From assembly GCA_948146395.1 (NCBI GenBank), contig OX411549.1, positions 35,424,693 through 35,488,692 on the forward strand: 64,000 nt of DNA, read 5' to 3'. Below are positions 1 to 33,948 of this stretch, one piece after another. Each line of letters opens with the position of its first letter. The first letter of the stretch is position 1. Origin of the DNA: Fragum whitleyi (lineage: Eukaryota; Mollusca; Bivalvia; Cardiida; Cardiidae). A program made the translations under genes and the position numbers. The notes beneath the pieces are model-generated. The model saw only the letters and a list, made by a program, of their open reading frames with translations. It was not told where the DNA came from and did not search any database.

Positions 1-358
1 TGAGGATTCCACTGCACTGGTAAAGTTGGAGATACAGTTTGAATTCAAAATGAAAATAAGAGTAAAATGAAGTAAATTCCTTTATCTTTAATGAAGTGAC
101 AGAGTTTTCCCTCTATGTTTAAAACTAGGGGTCATTTTCAAATTATGACCCCCTTCAAACTAGATGAAGAATGGTTCTTTGACAATTTTGGGGGTCATTA
201 CAAAAAAGGGGGTCCAAATTCAAAGAAACAGGGGGACATGGAAAACCCTGAAGTGAAATTAGATATATGTAGCATTATAAAACCCTACTTAAATTATGTT
301 TAATCCTGAGTTCTTGGTACCCATTCATCTCATTAAGACCATTTGAATAATTTCTCAT
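1..358. other. OGT-A intron/upstream stretch, no gene seen
   Basis: No exon or RNA gene is recognised here. A stretch around 105-250 carries several 'gggggtcat'-like blocks that resemble the 'tgacccc' blocks at 590-690 and 63645-63690, so it is probably an unassigned dispersed repeat. The open frame here has no recognisable protein features. Confidence 0.4.
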
Positions 359-521
359 TAAGGTAGTGGACCCGTAATAGTTCCACAACATTTCGAACCA
401 TATATCCTTTCACAATGTTAACCCAGGTTTCCTAATGAAAATCATTAGGTAATCTTGGTTAACACTATTAAATTTCATTACTTCTGAGACATTGCATAAC
501 TGTTATGGGTCCACTACCTTA
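359..521. repeat. GTGGACC palindromic element, copy 1
   Basis: This is an imperfect palindrome of about 160 bp with ends reading AAGGTAGTGGACCC and GGGTCCACTACCTT. The centre is CCTAATGAAAATCATTAGG. Eight more copies occur in the window (24141, 24861, 25462, 28889, 32294, 42491, 42670, 57920). It encodes nothing and looks like a foldback or MITE-type element. Confidence 0.75.
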
Positions 522-861
522 AAATCTTCCCATCAAGTTGATTTAAATGATTACACACAACAAAGTGTTTGTGTAAGTTTTGTCTCGGGGCTCGTGTTTG
601 ACCCTTAAACCAGGGTTTTGACCCCCCAAAATCCCATTTTGACCCTCAAAAATATTTATGCAGGGGGTCATGTTGACCCCTTGGATTTCCAGCGGTGCAA
701 CCTTTCCTTCATGCTGTAAATAAAGATCTATATAAATGAAACAACATAAACAATATAGTGTTTACACTTTATTGTTTATGTTGTTTTAGTTAAATAGATG
801 ACTTTTAAGAGTGATAAGTTTTCATGTTTTGCTCTTTTTTGACCCCTTTAAAACCAGTTTT
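522..861. other. Intron/upstream stretch with a small hairpin
   Basis: No exon is seen. The stretch 740-789 is a hairpin with arms AACAACATAAACAATA and TATTGTTTATGTTGTT. Several 'ttgacccc' blocks at 590-690 match those near the window start. Confidence 0.4.
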
Positions 862-1195
862 GAGCCTCCATCAAAGCGTAGTTGGTAGTGCGTCTGACTG
901 TCAATCTAGAGGTCCCGGGTTCAATCCCTGATGGCGGCACTCATTCTTTCCCACTATTTGTCTCTTACCAATGGATTGATAATCGTAGACCTATGTGAGA
1001 TAGCAGCTTGAGGCTAGGAAAGGATGTGGTGGTTGTACTGTTGAGAGAAACACCAGGAATCCATTGTAAGGTGCTCCAGTCACCTTGATATAACTGAAAA
1101 AATGTTGATAGCAGCGTTAAACTCCATTCAATAAAAAACAGTTTTGACCACCAGAATTTTATGGTCATGGGGTCAATGACTTCCAAATTTTAAAA
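862..1195 (+). repeat. tRNA-derived SINE, full-length copy
   Basis: The head is tRNA-like. A box A-like block (TAGTTGGTAGTGCG, about 880-894) is followed by a box B-like GGTTCAATCCC (about 918-928). The body reads 'atagacctatgtgagatagc ... accaggaatccattg ... aggtgctccag' and ends 'aactccattcaat'. The body recurs in at least eight more places on both strands. That recurrence is why I call it a SINE and not a tRNA gene. It is a non-autonomous retroposon transcribed by Pol III and mobilised by a LINE. Confidence 0.8.
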
Positions 1196-1235
1196 GCTAG
1201 CACAAGCCCTGTGTCTATCAAACATTAAGTACTTA

Positions 1236-1570
1236 TTATAATAAGACCTACCTTGCGGGAGTGAAATAACCTTGTTGAATATTTTTGATATTACACAGGT
1301 GTTATTACACGCTATTTTGTAAACCGCAAAATTGACGTTATAATGTAGATATTGTGATGTCAGTTTTAAACGATGTTATACATTTCGCGGAAAATTGAAA
1401 TGTTGAATTTCAAGAATTTTGACTTTTTTTGGCAAAAAATCGGGTCATATTATAAATACAATATAAGATTTGTGCTCATAAAATACTTGGCTCAGCCTCG
1501 TCTTTATCTGTTTAAAGATGACTCGTTTAATAAATTCGGTATTCCATGACCACTCATGTAATATCCTCTA
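1236..1570 (+). repeat. TAGAGGATA-hairpin element, copy 1
   Basis: This copy runs from 'cttgcgggagtgaaataacc' to 'aatatcctcta'. It shares its body with 16417-16825, 21431-21765, 40323-40680 and 53605-53855. Its right end lies only about 20 bp before the 3' splice site of OGT-A exon 8, so the polypyrimidine tract begins where the element stops. There is no coding potential. Confidence 0.7.
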
Positions 1571-1591
1571 TTTTTTATAATCAAACTTCAG

Positions 1592-24120
<22,529 letters not shown>

Positions 24121-24140
24121 ATATTGTTTATCAGTGACTT

Positions 24141-24304
24141 TAAGGTAGTAGACCCATAATAGCTCAGCAACATTTTGGAATGCATGCTTTTTCACAATGT
24201 TGACCAAGGTTTTCTAATGAAAATCATTAGGAAACCTAGGTTAAAACTGTTGAAGTTCATTACTTCGGATACATTGCGGAACTATTAACAGTCCACTCCT
24301 TTAA
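24141..24304. repeat. GTGGACC palindromic element, copy 2
   Basis: 'aaggtagtagacccataata' and the inverted 'actattaacagtccactcct' flank the centre 'tttctaatgaaaatcattag'. It begins 20 bases after the OGT-A stop codon, so it lies in the probable 3' UTR. Confidence 0.75.
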
Positions 24305-24399
24305 CAAACAATACTTTTTGTCGAGCCTACTTGCCGTGAGCAAGGTATTTTGGCGAATCTGTCCAATTGATTATGGACACTTTCTCCTTCATTTACATA

Positions 24400-24665
24400 G
24401 GCGTAACTAGGATTTTGAAATATTTTCACACTCAGAAGGCGCCCAACATAGAATATGTAAGATAGAGGGGATATGTGGACTGTGACAGAAGATGACTGTC
24501 CTCCGTCCGCTCCCCTTTTCTATGATTTGAGCGTTGGTGAATAATCAAAACATCGTAACTACAGCTTGAATAACCTGTAGTTTCGATGTTATGATCATCT
24601 ATCAACGACATTTTTCAAAATAGGATTTATTCCTATAAGCCACTTGTGTAATGGTAGTTACGCCT
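24400..24665. repeat. GGCGTAACTA inverted-repeat element, copy 1
   Basis: The ends are GGCGTAACTAGGATTTTGA and the inverted TAGTTACGCC. The interior has 'tatggactgtgacagaagat'-like sequence and 'tctatgatttgag...ggtgaataatcaaaacatcg', shared with 59243-59481. It is non-coding. Confidence 0.7.
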
Positions 24666-24860
24666 TTTATTTATGGATGGATTTTGAATAAAATAATCTG
24701 GCACAATTGCCCTTTACCAGATGTACTATTTACAAGAAAATTTTAGAAAGCGTCCAGGAAAGGTCATAGCTCAAGGTCAAACATTTCAACGACTTATTGA
24801 ATTTTTCTAGCATGTACATGTATCTCAAAATTGAAGTGAGAGCTCTAAACTTTGAGTATT

Positions 24861-25018
24861 AATGTGGAACCATAATAGTTCTGCAGCATTTCGGACTTCA
24901 TGTTCTTTCACAATGTTAACCGAGATTTACTAATGACAATCATTAGGAAACCTGGGTTAACACTTAAAGTTCATGACTTTTGAAACGTTGCGGAACTATT
25001 ATGGGCCCACAACCTTAA
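24861..25018. repeat. GTGGACC palindromic element, copy 3
   Basis: 'atgtggaaccataatagttc' to 'gaactattatgggcccacaa', with 'actaatgacaatcattagga' in the centre. Confidence 0.7.
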
Positions 25019-25461
25019 CTAAACAAATTTTGATTTTTGATAAATCAATGAATTTTTTTTACTTTTACTGAAACTTTACACTACTCCTGATTTTGAAGTT
25101 TTGCAATATACACTTTTGTCATTTCAACTCTTCCTATTGTTTATCTGTCTGTGAGACTATCTGTCTGCAAAAACTAAACCTTTAACTAAACATTTTCCAA
25201 TTACTTCAACACTATTGAGGTGATTATGCATATATTTTGCATAAAGGTTTACCTCAGCAATCCACATCTTTGAAGGTCAAAGGGCAAGGCTATCTGATAG
25301 GTCAATTTTCAACGTCAAGCTTCTAAGAAAATGTCATTTTGGGGGCATTGGTTTTTCATGAACACATCTTGTTTTATTTCGTAAAAACATGTATATGCTT
25401 ATAATTTTGTTCAACCATCTTCACCTGAAGTCTTAATCATTTACAATTAAACTTAATTAAA
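25019..25461. other. Intergenic, no feature seen
   Basis: AT-rich sequence between two palindromic elements. A stretch near 25140-25330 ('ctgtctgtgagactatctgt', 'gaaggtcaaagggcaaggct') resembles the tail region of pearl-like repeats but the ends are unclear. No coding evidence. Confidence 0.3.
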
Positions 25462-25616
25462 TAAGGTTGTGGACCCATAATGGTTCTGCAACATTGCGGA
25501 AGTAACAATTTTAACCGAGGTATCCTAATGATTTTCATTAGGAAAAATTGGTCAACATTGTGAAAGATCTTGAGTTCCGAAATGTTGTAGAACTATTAGG
25601 GGTCCACTTCCTTAAG
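25462..25616. repeat. GTGGACC palindromic element, copy 4
   Basis: 'aaggttgtggacccataatg' and the inverted 'ggggtccacttcctt', with the centre 'cctaatgattttcattagg'. Confidence 0.75.
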
Positions 25617-25770
25617 GTGTCAACTTCCAAAGATCTGTTGGGCTTTTACATTGCTTCCAAAAGCATTACCTAACTAAATTGAACAAGGAAACTAATCAAA
25701 CCCATACAAACAAAACTAATTTGACATTTTGAGCTCCAGTCAATAATTCAATTTTCACAATGTTAAATTG

Positions 25771-25842
25771 ATGGGTCAGCGCAACACTATTGTAAGTGCC
25801 TATAAATATATAGGCACTTACAATAGTGTTGCACTGACCCCT
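25771..25842. repeat. 72-bp hairpin family, copy 2 (covarying arms)
   Basis: It starts ATGGGTCAG and ends CTGACCCCT. The inner arms AAGTGCCTATA and TATAGGCACTT differ from copy 1 at paired positions, so pairing is kept while the sequence changes. It is 72 bp, like the other copies. Confidence 0.85.
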
Positions 25843-25964
25843 CAAAATGTATTTTGCAATTTTTGAGGGGAAACCTTGTCTTTGACATATTTCTAGGTCA
25901 ATGAGGTTTCTGATTATGGTACCTTTTAAGACCAATTACAATAGGGCAGTTTTATGTTTGTAGT

Positions 25965-28185
25965 TACAGTAAAATCTTAGTCGTTTGCACGCCGGTGGTT
26001 CGTAGGTATGTGTTGGTTCGTATACATTCTTTGGTCCCGATTTTCTTCGCACGTCGGTGGTTCGTAGTTCGTAACCTGTGTCAAGTCCCAAGAGTTTCTA
26101 AATAACACAAATTAATATATTCAATCCGTAGGTGTGAATTGTGCGATCAATAGTTGTCCTAGATGTAACAATAGATATATACCTTGATTTTCACACTTGT
26201 TGATTGGTATTAAAGTTACTGTTTTGCATCAATATTTACAGGCATTGTTATACCCCCGCAAAACGAATGTTTTTGGGGGTATACTGGAATCAGCCTGTCT
26301 GTCCGTGCGTCTGTCCGTCCGTCCGTCCGTCTGTGGACACATATAGTAGTAAATTTGTGTCGCGAACTCCTCCTTCAGTTTTCCTTCAAAAGCTTTGAAA
26401 CTTTATAGAAATATTCATCACATGTTGAAGTTTTGCAAGACGCAATTTTTAGGTCCCAACTTCCCCTGGTTCATGAATTATCTCCCCTTGAACTTAGACA
26501 TTTTTTCCTATTTGTTACCATATACTTATAATTTTGTGTCACATACTCCTCCTTCAATTTTCATTCAATTGTAATGAAACATTATGCAAATATTGATCAC
26601 AAGTTGAAGTTTTGCAAGACGCAAATTTCAAGTGTCAACTCTCCCAGGTTCATGAATTATCTCCCCTTGAACTTAAGACATTGTTTCCCATTTGTTACCA
26701 TGTACTTATAATTTTGTGTCGCAAACTCCTCCTTCAATTTTTATTCAATAGTTATGAAACATTATACAAACATTCATCACATGTTGAAGTTTTGCAAGAC
26801 GCAAATTTCAAGTCACAAATCCCCCTGGTTTATGAATTATTTCCCTTTGAACTCAGACAATTTTTCCTATTTGTAACCATGTACTTATCATTTTGTGTCG
26901 CAAACTCCTCTTTCAATATTCATTCAATTGTAATGAAACATTATGCAAATATTGATCACAAGTTGAAGTTTTGCAAGACGCAAATTTCAAGTCTCAAACC
27001 CTCCTGGTTCATGAATTATCTCCCCTTGAACTCAAGACATTTTTTCCTATTTGTTACCATGTACTTATAATTTTGTGTCGCAAACTCCTCCTTCAATTTT
27101 CATTCAATATTTTTGAAACATTATAGAAACATTTATCACATGTTGAAGTTTTGCAAGACTCAAATTTCAAGTGTCAACTCCCACAGGTTTTTGAATTATC
27201 TCCCCTTGAACTTAAGACAATTTTTCTTTGTGAACACGTATACTTGTAATTTTGTTTCCCAAATTCCTCCTTCAGTTTTCCTTTAATCAGTTTTCATGTA
27301 ATATCTTTGAAATTTTATACAAACATTTACCACATGAAGTTTTGCAAGACACAATTATGAGGTCCCAACTCGTCCAGGGTTAAATATCTGCCCTTACACT
27401 TACTACATTTTTTTCTTTTTTCGTTCACATATACTAGTAATTTTGTGTTACAAACTCCTCCTTCAGTTTTCCTTCAATAGCATGAAAACATTTATCACAT
27501 GTTTAAGTTTTGCAAGACACAATTTAGAGGTCTCAAATCCAAGAGTTAACTTTATATTTGAAGCATTTTTTGCCGCTTCTGTCAAAGTATCTCATTCTCT
27601 GAAAGCACTTGTGGGGGTATAAGTCACATTCAGTGACAAGCTCTAGTTTGATTTGTAAATTCTGGCGGATTTAATCGAATAAATCAGTGACATTAATTAT
27701 TGTATTTCATCTGGCTTTCTCATACCTATCATGCATAAATGAAAGTGCAAATCTTCGTAGACTTGATTGTCAACATGTCTTCCACACAGATTCATCGTAA
27801 TGCCGAGATTTCATCGTCCACTGAATGAGTACTCAAAGTGATTTGATCCAAAAGGAAAACACTCTGATGTGTAATAACTGGCATGTAAATAATTGCCGAA
27901 ATTACTTTTTTAGGATTTAAATATGGACCAAACGAAAAATCATCATAGTTCAAGTGAGATTTGTTGCATCCTTACTCTCTACAAAAGGGTCTTGTTAGAA
28001 CTTGATTTAAAACATAATCCATAGAACCTTAGAATAAAGCCACAAATATAGGGTACCTTAAGACCATGTACGATCTGAGCCATCAAAAAAATACCGACCG
28101 CGTGACATTGGTTGGTTCGTACTATGTTTAGTTTGTATAAATTGTCCCGGTCCCCTGAGATACGAACTACCGAGATTTTACTGTA
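25965..28185. mobile_element. TA-flanked CAGTAAAATCT element with a pearl-like insertion
   Basis: Inverted ends CAGTAAAATCT (25967) and AGATTTTACTG (to 28183) are each flanked by TA. Inverted 'ggttcgta' blocks follow at both ends. TA flanks and CAGTA ends are seen in Tc1/mariner and pogo-like elements. The core holds pearl-like element P4; no transposase frame remains. A shorter relative is at 41787-42123. Confidence 0.6.
26249..27646 (+). mobile_element. Pearl-like element P4 with about seven 180-bp tandem units
   Basis: The ends are 'tatacccccgcaaaacgaat' and 'gtgggggtataagtcacatt'. After 'tctgtccgtgcgtctgtccg' (26296-26335) come tandem units with marker 'gttgaagttttgcaagac' near 26423, 26603, 26783, 26962 and 27142, a period of about 180 bp; later units are diverged. 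The open frame at 26612-27070 only reads through the repeats and is not a gene. Confidence 0.8.
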
Positions 28186-28635
28186 TTGTTTTGCGTATTT
28201 TGGTATGAATTGGTGAAGAAAAATGAACCAAAACAAGAGTTATTAAATCATACAATGGATTCTTTATACAAATACAGATGCCCATGTATATACAGGAATA
28301 TGCAGGGTGTGGAAATATGCATCTTCTATACTTGTGCCTGGACAAGTAAAAGATGATTTTCTACTTGTCCAGGATCAAAATGAACTTGTCTGCAAAAAAG
28401 AGATCAGATAAATTTTGAGAAACATTCTTTTTAAAGAAGAAAATACTGAACCTCAGCATTTTTCGTCATTAAAAACAATGTTTTCTACCCTATGATATAA
28501 ATATAAGGCTTATCAATCTCTTAGATCTATCTAGTGCCAATTCAAGATTTGCCCTGGTAATTACTTGTCCTCGAACAAGTAGCCTTGAATATGTACTTGT
28601 CTGCAGGTTGAAAAGCTTATGTAGAACAGGTCGGG
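28186..28635. other. Intergenic, no gene seen
   Basis: A short block 'tacttgtccaggatcaaaat ... gtaattacttgtcctcgaac' (28360-28600) repeats 'acttgtcc' and 'acaagta' in both orientations. Otherwise nothing is recognised. Confidence 0.3.
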
Positions 28636-28795
28636 CATGGACCTATGTGGGATAGCAGCTGGAGGCTAGGAAAGGATGCAATGTAGGCACTGATGTGAGA
28701 AATACCAGGAATCGAATGTTAGGTGCTCCAGCCATCGCAATATGGCTGAAAGATTGTTGAAAGTGGTGTGAAACCTCATTTGAACAAACGGGACG
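28636..28795 (+). repeat. SINE body copy
   Basis: 'gacctatgtgggatagcagc', 'accaggaatcgaatgttagg', 'tgctccagccatcgcaatat' and 'gtgaaacctcatttgaacaa' match the SINE body. It is 5' truncated. Confidence 0.75.
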
Positions 28796-28888
28796 GGCAT
28801 GGAATTCCGAATATGCCAAGACCAGCAAGGGAAGGGCTAATAGATTGAATATTTCTTTGATATTTACAACTCTCCAATATTGATTCTG

Positions 28889-29047
28889 AAGGTGGTGGGA
28901 TGGTAATAGTTTTACAATATATCGAACCACTGTTCTTTCTCAATGTTAATCGAGGTTTCATAATGAAAATCATTAGGAAACCTCGGTTAACACTGTTAAA
29001 GTTCATTACTCAAGAAACAGCGGAACTATTACGGGTCCACTACTTTA
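28889..29047. repeat. GTGGACC palindromic element, copy 5
   Basis: 'aaggtggtgggatggtaata' to 'gaactattacgggtccacta', with 'cataatgaaaatcattagga' in the centre. Confidence 0.75.
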
Positions 29048-29958
29048 ATGAGTTTAAGGAAATGAGTTTGGAATACATGGCTTGATCAAGTCTTAAAAAT
29101 GTCTTGAATTTGAAGATTGCCTTGCATGAGAAATTGTAAGGAAACTGTAAAAGCCTTAAAAACTAATTTGATTCTTTCAATTGTGTTAAGTTCTTAAACA
29201 ATAACACTTACATCCATCATTTTCAAGCAACAATTAGCTTGTAGAAACTGTTCCTTTGATAGTAGCAGACATAGAATTTACTAAATAACATTAATAAATT
29301 ATAAAGGAAAAGCATTAACTTTCTGCTTCCATTCATAGTGAGCCCTGAAATTTTAAGTCCTTAGAATACTCATACTCTTTAAAAAAAGATAAAATTGTCA
29401 TATCCATTTTGTGTGAACATAATTGTTAGAATGATAAATGGTGTGTTGTTCATGAAAAACACCTCCAACCCATCCATACACAATCATGAATATTGATGTC
29501 CTTCAAGCAATTAGCTTTGATAAAAAGCAATTTCTTCATTATTCACATTACTTTGTCTATCTAAAAAGACAATGTATTTCTTTGAAATTTGACCAATGAA
29601 AATAATTGTCAATTGGGAAATTTCTAATTGGAGACTTGTAGAAACTGGCGTACAAAAACACTTCGTTTTATACATGTGATAGACATTTTGTGGGTCTTTG
29701 TTTTAAAGATGTAAGATTATTTTATTGTTGTTAGTTGTTTTGTTAATGTATTCTCCTCACTTGTTGAATTATGTTTAAAAATAAGTGTTTGGGCAATGAA
29801 AATAAATAGACTAAAATAATACATCTTGTTCTGTTATTCATTCCTTATAAAATCACCGATGCACACCATAGAACTTGAGGCTAATAGTTTTTAGCACCAC
29901 CTAGCCAAAGGCCAGTTAGGCATTGTCATGGCAGTGTGTCTATCATGCTTACATCTCT

Positions 29959-30028
29959 ATGGCTCAGACAAACAGTTGTAACTGCCTATATGTTTATAGG
30001 CAGTTACAACCCTTTTGTGCTGAGCCAT
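29959..30028. repeat. 72-bp hairpin family, copy 3
   Basis: ATGGCTCAG to CTGAGCCAT with arms AACTGCCTATA and TATAGGCAGTT. It is part of the first unit of the 944-bp duplication; one arm is slightly shortened ('acaaacagttg' against 'caacccttttgt'). Confidence 0.85.
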
Positions 30029-30902
30029 CGATCTGTAAACACCTTCTTTGAATTTGAAGATTGCCTTGCATGAGAAATTGTAAGGAAACTGTAAAAGCCT
30101 TAAAAACTAATTTGATTCTTTCAATTGTGTTAAGTTCTTAAACAATAACACTTACATCCATCATTTTCAAGCAACAATTAGCTTGTAGAAACTGTTCCTT
30201 TGATAGTAGCAGACATAGAATTTACTAAATAACATTAATAAATTATAAAGGAAAAGCATTAACTTTCTGCTTCCATTCATAGTGAGCCCTGAAATTTTAA
30301 GTCCTTAGAATACTCATACTCTTTAAAAAAAGATAAAATTGTCATATCCATTTTGTGTGAACATAATTGTTAGAATGATAAATGGTGTGTTGTTCATGAA
30401 AAACACCTCCAACCCATCCATACACAATCATGAATATTGATGTCCTTCAAGCAATTAGCTTTGATAAAAAGCAATTTCTTCATTATTCACATTACTTTGT
30501 CTATCTAAAAAGACAATGTATTTCTTTGAAATTTGACCAATGAAAATAATTGTCAATTGGGAAATTTCTAATTGGAGACTTGTAGAAACTGGCGTACAAA
30601 AACACTTCGTTTTATACATGTGATAGACATTTTGTGGGTCTTTGTTTTAAAGATGTAAGATTATTTTATTGTTGTTAGTTGTTTTGTTAATGTATTCTCC
30701 TCACTTGTTGAATTATGTTTAAAAATAAGTGTTTGGGCAATGAAAATAAATAGACTAAAATAATACATCTTGTTCTGTTATTCATTCCTTATAAAATCAC
30801 CGATGCACACCATAGAACTTGAGGCTAATAGTTTTTAGCACCACCTAGCCAAAGGCCAGTTAGGCATTGTCATGGCAGTGTGTCTATCATGCTTACATCT
30901 CT

Positions 30903-30972
30903 ATGGCTCAGACAAACAGTTGTAACTGCCTATATGTTTATAGGCAGTTACAACCCTTTTGTGCTGAGCCAT
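30903..30972. repeat. 72-bp hairpin family, copy 4
   Basis: Identical to copy 3; it was produced by the 944-bp tandem duplication and is not a separate insertion. Confidence 0.85.
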
Positions 30973-31006
30973 CGATCTGTAAACACCTTCTTTGAATTTG
31001 AAGATT

Positions 31007-32026
31007 AGTTATTTGCCATCTTTGTTTGCTATGCTAATCAACATGCGTGGTAGCTGGCCAATTAGCACAAGCAGCCAAAGCAAGCACACTGTTCCAGATT
31101 GGAAAGCAGGAAAGCTCTTGCTAATGTTTTCTTGCAATTTTCAGCACCAGCTTTAAACATTTCATTTGGCATCTGTTTTGATCCCTGCAGTATAATTTGA
31201 ACAGATTTGAGAGTAATCTATAATATACCTAGTATTGATATAAGTTACATGGTTTAGAAGAGATGATTTTTGAAGTTGCTCAAAAGGAATGCAATTCAAA
31301 ATCGGCCCCTTTGGAACTATGGTTATGGACCCCTGGGGTTTAATTTGAATGAGCTTGGTAGATAGCTATCTGGTTTCACTGTAAATCTGTAATGATACCC
31401 TACAACTAGAGTTTGGGGGGAAGAAGACATTAAAGACAAGCGCAAAACAACAATGCATAATGACAGACACTGTGCAAACACAATACTTCGCCTAGAACAC
31501 TTTGTGCTCTTGAGCTGAAACCTGTTAGTATCTTTAGAAAAATTAAGTATTGATTTGTTGTGACTTGAAAATTTTGAATATTTCAAACATGTAATTGATT
31601 ACATGTAACAGAAGAATTACAGAATATAAATGAAATCTTTGTTAGAAAAATAATTTGATAAAGATTTTTGAAAGAAGTAGCATTTCATAGACACTCTGCA
31701 AACAGGAAAAGAAATGCAGAAATTACATTGAAGACATCTTGAGAAAACCATGGCCTACTCATTTGGTCAGGGTCATAACAGCCTACCATGGATATGTTAT
31801 ATACTTTGGATATTTCCACCTCCTTGAGGTTAAATTCAGTGTCCATTCTAGGAGGGGAGATTGCACATTTTAGCACATACTTTTGAAACTATCCCCCCTG
31901 TTTTGGAAGGTGAGGGGGGTGATCTTTACATAGCGAAAGAGTAAAAGTTTACATCTTTGTTGGAATTTTGTAAATTTTCAACTAAATTCCCCCCACTTTT
32001 CAAATCCTAGAATAGACACTGATAAA
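31007..32026. other. Intergenic, no gene seen
   Basis: Plain AT-rich sequence. The open frames at 31323-31586 and 31685-31876 (minus) have no recognisable protein features. No repeat was matched. Confidence 0.3.
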
Positions 32027-32253
32027 TGAGTCTGTACATGACATTTCCTACAATTTTATCAGATCAGCCTGTGCAACTGCACAGTCTGATCAGGCAACTG
32101 CACAGTCTGATCAGTCTTCACTTTGCACTTTGTAGATAGATTTTGTTAATACCTCTGCTGACAGTCGGAAAATGTTCTTATTGCATAGAGTGCTTGAGTG
32201 AATGCCCAATGTTAATGATTCACACTCATTTTGGAAATATAATGAAACGGCTC
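32027..32253. repeat. GAGCCTG inverted-repeat element, copy 4
   Basis: 'tgagtctgtacatgacattt' to 'tggaaatataatgaaacggc'. The centre 'cagcctgtgcaactgcacag' is followed by a partly duplicated 'tctgatcaggcaactgcaca'. Confidence 0.6.
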
Positions 32254-32293
32254 AATTTCTTTTGCCTTGTCATATTCTGTATTGATTATTGTT

Positions 32294-32437
32294 TAAGGTA
32301 GTGGACCCCGCAATGTTTTAGAACTTAAAAACTTTAACAGTGATAAGCAAGGTTACCTAATGATTTTCATTAGGAAATCTCTGTCAACATTGTGAAATTT
32401 CATTATTTCCAAAATGTTGCAGAACTGTTATCGTATT
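32294..32437. repeat. GTGGACC palindromic element, copy 6
   Basis: 'aaggtagtggaccccgcaat' with the centre 'cctaatgattttcattagga'; the right end is eroded ('agaactgttatcgtatt'). Confidence 0.65.
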
Positions 32438-32627
32438 AAAATGTTCTTTGATTGTGAATAGAATCTTTAGGACAATAGCAATCTATTGGCTGCTTAGTCA
32501 AGACTCGGATCAGACTGTGCATATGCACTGGCTGATCTGAGTATTGGCATTTCTCATGCATGAATTTATAGAAAGTATGAAGCACAGACTCACATTTCAG
32601 AGGGCAACAATAATGTTCTGCTGCAGT

Positions 32628-32790
32628 GTCTGGGTCTAGAGGTTAGAGTGTCAGCCTCTAAGTTCAGAGGTCCTGAGTTTGATCCCCAGGAGTGGTGATC
32701 AATCTTTGTTCCTTCCTTGGCCTGCACATTTGGTACAAGTACTAGTTTAGACTCCAGGAAGTAGAATCGAGAGGTATTAGTTGAAGTTGT
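32628..32790 (+). repeat. tRNA-like SINE, second type
   Basis: A tRNA-like head with 'ctagaggttagagtgtcagc' and box B-like 'gagtttgatccccag' is followed by 'ttccttccttggcctgcaca'. It lacks a clean acceptor stem, so it is a retroposed tRNA derivative and not a functional tRNA gene. Confidence 0.45.
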
Positions 32791-32934
32791 AAGAATTTGT
32801 ATCCTAATCAATGTAAAAAAAAAAGGTTTAAACCAGATGTTCTGCTATTTTCAGTAAAATTGATTAGTAACTTGATTTTATTACCAACAGCAGTGATTTG
32901 TTTGTTCTGATGTACAAACAACCTGGTCATGTCA

Positions 32935-33265
32935 GCCCAATTAGCTTAGTTGGTAGAGCACCGGACTTCAAAATTATTGAAATTCAACTGCATCAGTTTG
33001 ATTCCGGGGTTTGCACACAAACAACTAATTGTCTTTCGGATGAGACGTTAAACCAAGGTCCTGTGATTTACTACGAGCACTTTAAAGAATCATGGCAAAT
33101 CTCAGCAGTAGTTTCGTCATATATCCTTGCACTTTTCCCCGTAACAACTAACTGTCTTCTGGGGGTGTCGCTCATATGGGCATATGCTACAGTAGCCATG
33201 AAAAACGAGGGAAAATTTATCAAGTTGTCAGTACAAAATTATTTCAAATACACAGGTGCTGACAA
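32935..33265 (+). repeat. tRNA-derived SINE with a conserved body block
   Basis: The head 'tagcttagttggtagagcac' (box A-like) and 'gtttgattccgggg' (box B-like) is followed by 'tttcggatgagacgttaaac', a body motif seen in several animal SINEs. It ends near 'aaatacacaggtgctgac'. The open frame through it is chance. Confidence 0.6.
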
Positions 33266-33876
33266 TACTATGGACTGACCCCTTGTTATGACCTTGAAGT
33301 AATTGAAGGTTATTTTTTGTTGGTATGGGGTTTAATCCCATTTAACACATTATAGAATGTGTATAGTGGCAGCTGGTGTACCTAAACATGGTCTCCTGTT
33401 GTTTCTCTTACCAGGACTACCATAACGTTTCATGTAAGCCACCGGCTCCTTCTCCCAATTAGCCCTGCTATTTGATATATATCCCTTTCTGTGAGAAAAA
33501 TAAATCTTTTCATTATGACTTTTGTCAAAGTTGGATGAAAGTTGGCCAGACCAGAATCAAACTCTTGATCAGTGGATTGACAGCCAAACACATAATCAAC
33601 AGAGTCAACAGGGCTCTGCTCATTTATGATAAAATTATGATAGCTTGAACTGCTTTCAAAAAATAAGAAACGACAATAATTCTCTTTTCAAAAGCAAAAT
33701 TTATATAACTTCAATCCATCAACATTAACAGCTATATATACAAAGATTAGGTTAGATAACAAGATTTCCAGTGACTGGATATAGCACGACACACAGTTCT
33801 ACACTAATGATTGTGATCCTTCAATAAATGAGCTGTGATGAGGTAGGGGAGATAATTATTTTTTTAACCAATATCG
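33266..33876. other. Intergenic, no gene seen
   Basis: No exon, RNA gene or matched repeat was found; sequence with 'ggtttaatcccatttaacac' near 33330 may be another worn SINE tail. Confidence 0.3.
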
Positions 33877-33948
33877 ATGGCTCAGTGCAAAATAGTTGTT
33901 ACTCCCTATATATTAATAGGGAGTTACATCTATTTTGCACTGGGTCAT
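33877..33948. repeat. 72-bp hairpin family, copy 5 (covarying arms)
   Basis: ATGGCTCAG to CTGGGTCAT with inner arms ACTCCCTATA and TATAGGGAGT. The paired G-to-C and C-to-G change relative to copy 1 keeps the stem intact. Confidence 0.8.

Larger units (their letters stand above)
29104..31006 (+). repeat. Exact-looking 944-bp tandem duplication
   Basis: Bases 29104-30047 and 30048-30991 are direct repeats offset by 944 bp; I saw no difference on reading both. The 15-base sequence TTGAATTTGAAGATT stands at the left edge (29104), at the junction (30048) and at the right edge (30992-31006). Each unit carries a 72-bp hairpin. This is a very recent duplication or an assembly artefact in intergenic DNA. 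Confidence 0.9.

Noticed and set aside
870..940. Possible tRNA gene
   Set aside because: Box A and box B are present, but the same sequence continues into a body repeated many times, and no clean cloverleaf end was seen; it is a SINE head.
26612..27070. 152-codon open frame on + strand
   Set aside because: It reads across 180-bp tandem units of a pearl-like element; the protein repeats follow the DNA repeats, so the frame is a by-product.
32898..33278. 126-codon open frame on + strand
   Set aside because: It covers a tRNA-derived SINE, including the tRNA-like head, and has no protein features.
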